Shown here one piece after another: positions 57,876-64,000 of a stretch of 64,000 nt of DNA. The stretch's first letter is position 1. The number at the start of each line of letters is the position of its first letter. Location: the NCBI RefSeq assembly GCF_017639855.1, contig NZ_CP072115.1, positions 1,364,001 through 1,428,000 on the forward strand, in the 5' to 3' direction. This stretch comes from Streptococcus sp. zg-86. GTDB lineage: Bacteria > Bacillota > Bacilli > Lactobacillales > Streptococcaceae. Position numbers and translations under genes: made by a program. The notes beneath the pieces were generated by a model. It was not told the DNA's origin. It worked only from the letters and a program-made list of their open reading frames with translations, and did not search any database.

Positions 57876-60632
57876 TTAGTTTTTGCGTTTTCGAGTAAAG
57901 ATTCCTACAAAGCCTGCTAAGGCTACTCCTATCAAAGAAGCCAGAGTAGGAACTTCATTGGTTTTTGGTAGGGTAGGTTTAACAGTTGATTGTGTTTGTT
58001 TCAACTCCACTGGTTTTTGGAATTCCCTATCTGAAGCTGCTTTCTGCTTTTCTGACAGTTGATCTACTGTTCCTGACGGATTAGGTTGTTCGAGATTCAA
58101 CATTGGTTTTGTTGAAGTATTTGATTGAACTTCCTTCTCTCTTGGTTTGCTAGGCTTTCTTGTACCGCCCAACTCTAAGATTGGCTTTGTCGAAAATGCA
58201 GGAGCACCTGTTTCAAACTTCCCTTTTCTTGAAGAACCTTCTTTTGACATATCTTTTTCAGGAGTTACTTTTGGTTTAGCAGTATCTTCTGACCTAGATT
58301 GACGAGATGGATTATCTTGGTTTTGGGAATCGCTTTGTGGTTTCTCTTGTTGGGGTGCAACTTTAGATTGTTCTGGAATTTCTTGTTTTGGTGAAATAGG
58401 AGAATCAACTTTCGGTTTTGAATCTGACTGCGGCTTCTCTTGTTGAGGTGCAACTTTAGATTGTTCTGGAATTTCCTGTTTTGGTGGAATAGGAGAATCA
58501 ACTTTCGGTTTTGAATCCGATTGTGGTTTCTCCTGTTGGGGTGCAACTTTAGACTGTTCTGGAATTTCCTGTTTTGGTGGAATAGAAGAATCAACTTTCG
58601 GTTTTGAATCTGATTGTGGTTTCTCTTGTTGGGGTGCAACTTTAGATTGTTCTGGAATTTCCTGTTTTGGTGGAATAGGAGAATCAACTTTCGGTTTTGA
58701 ATCCGATTGTGGTTTCTCTTGTTGAGGTACAACTTTAGATTGTTCTGGAATTTCCTGTTTTGGTGGAATAGAAGAATCAACTTTCGGTTTTAAATCTGAC
58801 TGCGGCTTCTCTTGTTGAGGTACAACTTTAGATTGTTCTGGAATTTCCTGTTTTGGTGGAATAGGAAAATCAACTTTCGGTTTTGAATCCGATTGTGGTT
58901 TCTCTTGTTGTGGAACTACTTTAGATTTATCTGGAATTTCCTGTTTTGGTGGAATAGAAGAATTCTCCTTGGTCTTAGCATCTGACTGGGGCAAATCTTT
59001 TTTAGGTGTTTCTTTTGGTTTAACTGTATCCGTTGGTTTTTGTTGAATAGGTTTCAATTCAAATTTCGGAACAAAACCTTGGTCGTTCGTCAGATTATCG
59101 TAACGTTTATTAAACTGTTCTTGCTTTGGATAGATATCCCTCTTAACATAGAGTGGAAAATCTGAAACTGTTCCATAGGGATAGAAAAACATATCTTTTA
59201 GAATCTCTTTCAAGCGTTCATCATCTGGAAACTTCTGCCGTTTTTGTTCCAATTCACGAGCAATTTTTTCAATCTCAGCAGAGGCTGCTAATTCTTTTAT
59301 ATTTCTAATAACGTTATCTGCTTGATGAGGATTCTTCGCTGCCATCTCTTCGTCCAATGTCTTCTCGAATGTTCTGATAAAAGCAACAGCATTTGGAGAG
59401 ATTTCCTCCCATATTTTCATCTGTCCTTCAAAAATAGACGCATCTGTCAATCGTGGCAACCGATCCACAGCCTTTATCAATTCTTTGATTTTCTTTATGG
59501 TTTCCTTATGAGGAGCTTTGGCATCTTCTAGATTCTGTTTACGTGCTTGGCTGTAAATACGATCTAATCCACTCTCTGCACGCTCTTCTTCTATTTCATT
59601 ACTAATATCACTACGGTGTTCCTTTGTCAAATATGGCAGCTTGTTTACCTGCTCTTGAATACTCTTGCGTTTCTCAAAAATAACCCTGTTCGCTGCAGCG
59701 GTACTCTCAGCTTCTACCAGCAAGCTATCAATTTCAGTTTCTGTATTAGCTGTTTCTACACGTGCTAAATAGTCTGACCGTTCATCAGGATAGAGATAGT
59801 CCATCCCTTTTATAGTTCCTTCAGCTTGTTTCTTTTCAGCTTGAACCTTTTGACGATTACTTATATCTTGCGTAGCCTCTTGCTTAATCTTATCAACTAC
59901 TTCTGTAGTAGTTGCTTCATTAATCCTAGTAAAATAACCGCTTCTTATACTATTTGGTAACTCTTTCATTTTAGCAATTTCTCCAATTGCTTTTTTCTTA
60001 TAAGCTCCCAATGCTGTCTTTTCTTTATCGGCTTGTAGCTCGGCTGCATACTCGGCATATAATTGTTTAGACAAGTTTTGAAGCGTCGTAAGGCTTGTTG
60101 CTGGATCACTTGCTAATACCCTAATTTGTTCAGCTCTCTCAGGATTTAGAACACTCTTTGCAGCTGTAATGTAGTTGCTTTTCACTTCCGCATAATCGCC
60201 GTCTACCTCAGTCTTGAACTCTTCCAATGTCTTGCCTATTGCTGCCTTGAACTGGGCTTCATTAGTGAATTGACTTAGAGTACCAACACGCTGTTGGTAG
60301 TAGGCCTTCCGATCATTTCTCACAGCAAGAGTCATTAACTCCATCACTTTTGGTTGAAGGTTAGCCAGTCTTGCTTGAAAGTTAGGATCTACTTGCTGCA
60401 TTTCCACCTCCGTTTTCGGAGTTGCTTCATTTGGCATTACTTCCTCTGCCTGATTCGCAAAAGAAGTCCTCACCATTCCCTCTTCTGCTGGGACGTTGGA
60501 TTCTGCTTGCTGCATTTCCATCTCCATTTTCGCAACTGGTTCAATTGCCTTTACTTCCTCTGCTTGGAGGGCTTGCGGTAGGGTTGAGATGATTGCAGCA
60601 GTCGCTGCTGCAGCATATAGTTGTTTTTTCAT
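57876..60632 (-). CDS. LPXTG-anchored repeat surface protein
   Basis: 918 residues. Signal peptide (MKKQLYAAAATAAIISTLPQ, cleavage near ALQA-EE). Helical N-terminal domain (about 80-480) of repeated AK..I..L......Y...I..A.T...I units like albumin-binding or FIVAR-type three-helix modules. A charged Pro-rich stalk follows, with seven 31-residue repeats (about 549-765), a further Lys/Pro region, and sortase signal LPKTNEVPTLASLIGVALAG with a KRKN tail. Covalently attached to peptidoglycan by sortase A. The ligand is unknown. A duplicated KxEVEMQQ(A/V)(D/E)xN motif occurs early in the mature protein. Confidence 0.9.
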   Translation of the reverse strand: MKKQLYAAAATAAIISTLPQALQAEEVKAIEPVAKMEMEMQQAESNVPAEEGMVRTSFANQAEEVMPNEATPKTEVEMQQVDPNFQARLANLQPKVMELMTLAVRNDRKAYYQQRVGTLSQFTNEAQFKAAIGKTLEEFKTEVDGDYAEVKSNYITAAKSVLNPERAEQIRVLASDPATSLTTLQNLSKQLYAEYAAELQADKEKTALGAYKKKAIGEIAKMKELPNSIRSGYFTRINEATTTEVVDKIKQEATQDISNRQKVQAEKKQAEGTIKGMDYLYPDERSDYLARVETANTETEIDSLLVEAESTAAANRVIFEKRKSIQEQVNKLPYLTKEHRSDISNEIEEERAESGLDRIYSQARKQNLEDAKAPHKETIKKIKELIKAVDRLPRLTDASIFEGQMKIWEEISPNAVAFIRTFEKTLDEEMAAKNPHQADNVIRNIKELAASAEIEKIARELEQKRQKFPDDERLKEILKDMFFYPYGTVSDFPLYVKRDIYPKQEQFNKRYDNLTNDQGFVPKFELKPIQQKPTDTVKPKETPKKDLPQSDAKTKENSSIPPKQEIPDKSKVVPQQEKPQSDSKPKVDFPIPPKQEIPEQSKVVPQQEKPQSDLKPKVDSSIPPKQEIPEQSKVVPQQEKPQSDSKPKVDSPIPPKQEIPEQSKVAPQQEKPQSDSKPKVDSSIPPKQEIPEQSKVAPQQEKPQSDSKPKVDSPIPPKQEIPEQSKVAPQQEKPQSDSKPKVDSPISPKQEIPEQSKVAPQQEKPQSDSQNQDNPSRQSRSEDTAKPKVTPEKDMSKEGSSRKGKFETGAPAFSTKPILELGGTRKPSKPREKEVQSNTSTKPMLNLEQPNPSGTVDQLSEKQKAASDREFQKPVELKQTQSTVKPTLPKTNEVPTLASLIGVALAGFVGIFTRKRKN
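58338..58988 (-). repeat. Seven 93-bp coding repeats in the surface protein
   Basis: Each unit encodes 31 residues of the form QSDSKPKVDS(S/P)IPPKQE then IPEQSKV(V/A)PQQEKP. The first unit (QSDAKTKENSS) is the most divergent, the last ones nearly identical, and an eighth is truncated. Copy number is likely to vary between strains. Confidence 0.92.
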
Positions 60633-60701
60633 CGTTTGTATGCCTTTCTATTTTCTAAAGATAGGTCAAAAATATGACTACTATTCCCTGTTTCTGTCCC
60701 C

Positions 60702-60730
60702 ATTATATAGAAAATAAGAGAGATAGACAA
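60702..60730 (-). promoter_or_regulatory. Promoter of the surface-protein gene
   Basis: Minus strand TTGTCT, 17-nt spacer, TATAAT. About 70 nt upstream of the ATG, which has AGAAAGG before it. Confidence 0.75.
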
Positions 60731-61083
60731 ATCGAAACATATTTATATTTGTTTTGTGAAAAGCTTGATTTTTTATCTTTTTATAAATAGTTTGTTCGGA
60801 TATTATCTTGAATAACTCAAAAAAACAGATAAAACATAACTCGAAAAACCAGAATCAAAACTTTTAAAAATAAACATATTTTTCGAAGCTGTTCTTTAAA
60901 TAAATAAACAGATAAAACACAGAAAGCCTTTACTTCGTCTACAAATAAAAAACTCTTTCCCATAAAAAATGGTGAAACATCATAACTCATCTTACATAAA
61001 ACTGAAACAGATTAGTTGGGTTCTAATACCAAACATGGTATAGTTAAGTCAATGATTTACTTTTTAAGAACCGAGGACTGACT
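60731..61083. other. AT-rich intergenic region
   Basis: Between the divergent surface-protein gene and the 100-aa gene. Very AT-rich. The right end has a TGGTATAGT extended -10 (about 61036-61044) for the following gene. No ORF, repeat or RNA recognised. Confidence 0.5.
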
Positions 61084-61386
61084 ATGTACGAATTTTGCCT
61101 TGAATACGGCTGCTTTCCTGTTAAGAAAATCGATGATTTTGCTGATCACCGCACAGAAATTCCTGATTTTCTAAAAGACGATGAGAACTTGATTGCCCAG
61201 TTAGAGCACATCAATGAGCTCTTTCACGAGTTATTTCTGACCATTGAATGCAAGTTTGACTACATCGGTAAGCAATTCCCAGAAAAAATCGCCGTCATTC
61301 ACACCCTCTATGATGACATCGCAGAACAACTCCTTGCCAAATACGGTGATACAGAGCAGATTAAAATTGAATTATTTTTACTATAA
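61084..61386 (+). CDS. Conserved hypothetical protein, 100 aa
   Basis: 100 residues, acidic, soluble and helical: EFCLEYGCFPVKKIDDFADHRTEIPDFLKDDENLIAQLEHINELFHELF ... LYDDIAEQLLAKYGD. I do not recognise the family. Own promoter (TATAGT upstream) and own terminator suggest a free-standing gene. The start is the first ATG after GAGGACTGACT. Confidence 0.7.
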   Translation: MYEFCLEYGCFPVKKIDDFADHRTEIPDFLKDDENLIAQLEHINELFHELFLTIECKFDYIGKQFPEKIAVIHTLYDDIAEQLLAKYGDTEQIKIELFLL

Positions 61387-61392
61387 TACAAG

Positions 61393-61420
61393 AAAAACTT
61401 GGGAAATTCCCAAGTTTTTT
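61393..61420 (+). terminator. Terminator after the 100-aa gene
   Basis: AAAAACTTGGGAA / TTCCCAAGTTTTT, 12-13 bp with T6. Confidence 0.93.
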
Positions 61421-61449
61421 GCTTATTTGAACAGAGACAGGGAGATGTC

Positions 61450-61590
61450 CTATTTGCTATCTGCTGCTTCATCTGCTTGATAACGTTCTGCACCCCATCA
61501 GTAAGGCACGAGGTCTTTTAAGGTAACAATTTCACGTTTTTCATAGTCAATCACGACCTCCATATTGCAATTTTCAAAAGATAGTTGCAT
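61450..61590 (-). pseudogene. Possible small gene broken by TGA
   Basis: ATG 61590 (GAAGG 6 nt upstream) opens MQLSFENCNMEVVIDYEKRE then IVTLKDLVPY and meets TGA at 61498-61500. Reading on in frame gives WGAERYQADEAADSK and TAG at 61450. The codon use is ordinary and the continuation looks protein-like, so this may be a nonsense mutant or a 30-aa ORF. Nothing else is seen between the 61393-61420 terminator and the DUF2087 gene at 61661. Confidence 0.3.
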
Positions 61591-61660
61591 GAGAAACCTT
61601 CGACAAGTACCACTAGTGGATAGAGACACACGAAATCTCTTCTACTGGAGTATCGTTTCC

Positions 61661-61945
61661 TTATCTCTCATCCAAATAACCATTTCTCTCTCCTATCGTA
61701 TAGATTTTTCCATACAAATCACGCTCTAAAAAACCATAATCAACCAAGTATCGCCGCAAAATAGCCGTGTCATCGTAATAGGTCTTGAAAAAATCATTGA
61801 TTTCTTTTTCCGTAAACTGTTGGCCTTGCTCGGCTAGTTGCTGCTGAAAATAATGAAATAATTGCCATTTGGCTTGTTCTTTTTTGGGAATGGTCACCAA
61901 TCGGCCTTGTCTGAAATATTTCTGCTGAATAGTTGCTTGATCCAT
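61661..61945 (-). CDS. DUF2087 domain protein
   Basis: 94 residues. The family pattern is visible: FRQGRLVTIPKKEQAKWQLF, TEKEINDFFKTYYDDTAILRRYLVDYGFLERD-x-YG. DUF2087 is a small winged-helix-like domain often near DNA-binding proteins; it could bind nucleic acid. Directly downstream of pheT by 4 nt, so co-transcribed. Confidence 0.85.
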   Translation of the reverse strand: MDQATIQQKYFRQGRLVTIPKKEQAKWQLFHYFQQQLAEQGQQFTEKEINDFFKTYYDDTAILRRYLVDYGFLERDLYGKIYTIGERNGYLDER

Positions 61946-61949
61946 AGCC

Positions 61950-64000
61950 CTACCTAATTTCTGCTCCTAATTGGCTAAGAGCTGCAGAGATTTTTTCCAT
62001 ATACTTAGCTACTTCATCATCAGTCAAGCTATCCTGTGGATTTTGGAAGGTCAAGTTATAAGCCATGGATTTTTTACCTGCTTCAATGTTACTACCAGTA
62101 TAAATATCAAAAAGACTTACCTTCGTCAAACGCTTCACATTTGTAGCCGAAATCGCATCAAGAATCGCTTGGTGCTGCGTCTCACTATCTACCAAGAGGG
62201 CAATATCACGGCTAACTGCTGGGAATTTTGAAATTTCTGTGAAGGGCTTAGCTGGCTGAAGAGCTGCTTCAATGGCATCAATACTGATTTCAGTCACATA
62301 GGTTTCAGGAATTCCATATTCTTTTGCAAGCTGTGGATGTACCTGTCCAAGTACACCAATCACCTGGCCATTTAGCTCAATCTGAGCAGTTCGTCCAGGA
62401 TGAAGCGCTGCTAGGCTACTAGTTGCCACATAGCTGACCTCAAGTGAATACTTGGCAAATAGGGCTTCTAGAATTCCCTTAGCATGGAAGAAATCAACTG
62501 GAACTGTTGCAGTTTGGAAATCTTTTTCCGCTACTAATCCTGTCAAAGCAAAAGCGAATTTCGTGATTTCTTGTGGCAAATCTTGATGTGGATTACCTGT
62601 CTGTTCAAAGACTTTTCCGATTTCATACAAGGCTAAGTCTTTATTTTTACGGGCTACATTATAGGCTACTGTTTCTAATATCCCTGAAATCATGTTTTGA
62701 CGAAGAGCAGAACGATCGACTGTCATTGGCCACATCAATTCTGTTACGCTTGTGGGTGCCAAGCTAAATTCAGCTGCTTTTTCAGGAGTTGTCAGTGCAT
62801 AGGTAATTATTTCACTCAACCCAGCCCCCTCAGCAATCTGACGTATCTGACGGCGGAGTTTTTGGCTCCTTGTCAATTCACCAGCTGTTCCATCTTCTTT
62901 TGGCAAGGTTGTTGGAAGATTGTCATAGCCATAGATCCGTGCAATTTCTTCGACCAAATCTGCTGGAATGCGAATATCCCAACGGCGACGTGGAACTTGA
63001 ACAGTAAAGCTGGCATCATCACCAGTAATCTCCATCCCTAAACGGCGGAAAATGTCTGCAATATCGCTATAAACAAGACTAGTTCCCAAAGAGCGATTGA
63101 CATACTCTAGACTAGCAGAAACAGCTACTGGACTGGTCTCTACTTCTCCTGCAGTAACAACACCTGCTAGGACTTGACCACCTGCTAATGCTGCAATCAT
63201 GCTGGCTGCCGCATCCATAGCCGCTGCAATATCAGCCACGTTAATTCCTTTTTCAAAACGAGAAGAAGATTCCGAGCGTAGATTTAATCGACCAGATGTT
63301 TTCCGAATGGATTTTCCATCAAAAAGTGCCGCTTCTAACACCACATTTGTCGATTGATGATTAATCTCTGTTGCAGCGCCACCCATGACACCACCAAGGG
63401 CAACCGCCTTATCAGCAACTGAAATCACAATATCATCTGCTACCAATTCACGCTCGACTTCATCCAAGGTCACCAAGGTTTCCCCATCTCGTGCATCACG
63501 CGCCACAATCTTCTGGCCTTCAAATTTATCCAAATCAAAGGCGTGCATAGGTTGACCAAAATACAAGAGAATATAATTGGTCACATCCACTACATTGTTA
63601 ATTGGGCGAATTCCCGCATTCATCAGGAGATTTTGTAACCATTGAGGACTCGGTGCGATTGTCACATTTTCAATCACGCGCGCACGATAGGCTGTAACCT
63701 TTTCAGACTCAATCGCTACCTCAATCACGTCGCTCGCTTTTTTCTCTACTTCTACAAGGGGAAATTCCTTAAACTGAACAGCCTGATCATAGATTGCTGC
63801 TACTTCATGAGCTACTCCACGCATGGACAGAGCATCTGCACGATTTGGTGTAATGGACAGTTCAATTACCTCATCGTCTAGGTCAAGGTAGGAAAAGACT
63901 TCATCACCATTGACCGCATCAGCCGGCAAAATCTGGATACCGTCCGCAAATTCTTTTGGAATAACCGAGTCAGAAATCCCCAACTCGCCTAGAGAACAAA
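61950..64000 (-). CDS. pheT: Phenylalanyl-tRNA synthetase beta subunit (5' end off window)
   Basis: About 683 residues visible; the start lies beyond the right edge (the frame stays open to 64000, reading CSLGELGISDSVIP). Visible domains: end of the tRNA-binding OB region, B3/B4 editing core (SITPNRADALSMRGVAHEVAAIYDQ, MHAFDLDKFEG), B5 domain, catalytic-like core with RLNLRSESSSRFEKGI, and the C-terminal anticodon-binding ferredoxin-like fold (FPAVSRDIALLVD ... LFDIYTG). It forms the alpha2-beta2 enzyme with PheS, expected just upstream. Confidence 0.97.
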   Translation of the reverse strand, partial: CSLGELGISDSVIPKEFADGIQILPADAVNGDEVFSYLDLDDEVIELSITPNRADALSMRGVAHEVAAIYDQAVQFKEFPLVEVEKKASDVIEVAIESEKVTAYRARVIENVTIAPSPQWLQNLLMNAGIRPINNVVDVTNYILLYFGQPMHAFDLDKFEGQKIVARDARDGETLVTLDEVERELVADDIVISVADKAVALGGVMGGAATEINHQSTNVVLEAALFDGKSIRKTSGRLNLRSESSSRFEKGINVADIAAAMDAAASMIAALAGGQVLAGVVTAGEVETSPVAVSASLEYVNRSLGTSLVYSDIADIFRRLGMEITGDDASFTVQVPRRRWDIRIPADLVEEIARIYGYDNLPTTLPKEDGTAGELTRSQKLRRQIRQIAEGAGLSEIITYALTTPEKAAEFSLAPTSVTELMWPMTVDRSALRQNMISGILETVAYNVARKNKDLALYEIGKVFEQTGNPHQDLPQEITKFAFALTGLVAEKDFQTATVPVDFFHAKGILEALFAKYSLEVSYVATSSLAALHPGRTAQIELNGQVIGVLGQVHPQLAKEYGIPETYVTEISIDAIEAALQPAKPFTEISKFPAVSRDIALLVDSETQHQAILDAISATNVKRLTKVSLFDIYTGSNIEAGKKSMAYNLTFQNPQDSLTDDEVAKYMEKISAALSQLGAEIR

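Noticed and set aside
58265..58780. 171-codon Asn/Lys/Gln-rich frame overlapping the surface protein
   Set aside because: It is a frame-shifted reading of the 93-bp repeats on the same strand; repeats keep alternative frames open.

Overview
The window is about 40% GC and has Streptococcus gene families and arrangement: ppc-ftsW, a TPP-riboswitch thiT, lysS, the rml genes, metA with a streptococcal MET-box, hflX-miaA, an Rgg regulator, Vex/Vnc-like genes and a DUF3042 small protein. Streptococcus suis or a close relative fits best, but this is recognition by eye and not a database match. Most genes are on the minus strand.

Layout. (1) 1-2844: two paralogous ECF sigma/anti-sigma cassettes in tandem. 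In both, the best start codon is a conserved AUU. (2) 2946-12799: ppc, ftsW, an ECF-transporter S component with a DUF4430 lipoprotein, a GH25 muramidase, riboswitch-controlled thiT, a DUF368 (PopT-type) undecaprenyl-phosphate transporter, an EbsC/YbaK editing protein and lysS. (3) 12800-19726: a repeat-filled gap, two polyprenol-type glycosyltransferase genes, and the dTDP-L-rhamnose genes rmlA, rmlC, a nucleotidyltransferase-like gene and rmlB. (4) 19135-26005: nested MITEs, a Nif3 protein, trmK, dnaD, metA, apt and recJ. (5) 26115-32511: a blp-like bacteriocin immunity and quorum-sensing locus, split by an IS1182-type element, with a BlpR/ComE-type direct-repeat promoter and 41-bp tandem repeats. 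(6) 32684-39740: cls, a large hairpin-repeat array, an SDR gene, rnz, hflX and miaA. (7) 39740-46459: an array of terminators, an Rgg regulator divergent from an ABC exporter, an MFS gene and a MetE-like gene. (8) 46524-52029: a VncRS-like two-component system with Vex-like ABC genes and a candidate sRNA. (9) 52714-57728: a redox island with an ArsR-rhodanese regulator, trxA, trxB, a degenerate thioredoxin, a FrnE/DsbA-like protein, an unlisted 45-aa cysteine peptide, a luciferase-like flavin enzyme and a TMEM175 channel. (10) 57876-64000: an LPXTG surface protein with seven 31-residue repeats, small conserved genes and the partial pheT.

How the parts fit together. rmlABC with the GT2/GT-C pair suggests cell-wall rhamnose polysaccharide synthesis, and PopT recycles the lipid carrier such pathways use. 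metA and the MetE-like gene share MET-box operators. The trx operon and its ArsR-rhodanese regulator share an inverted-repeat operator, which predicts a thiol-responsive regulon. The most novel-looking items are the AUU-initiated sigma factors, the 45-aa Cys peptide inside the redox operon, and the IS-disrupted bacteriocin locus with its regulatory DNA.
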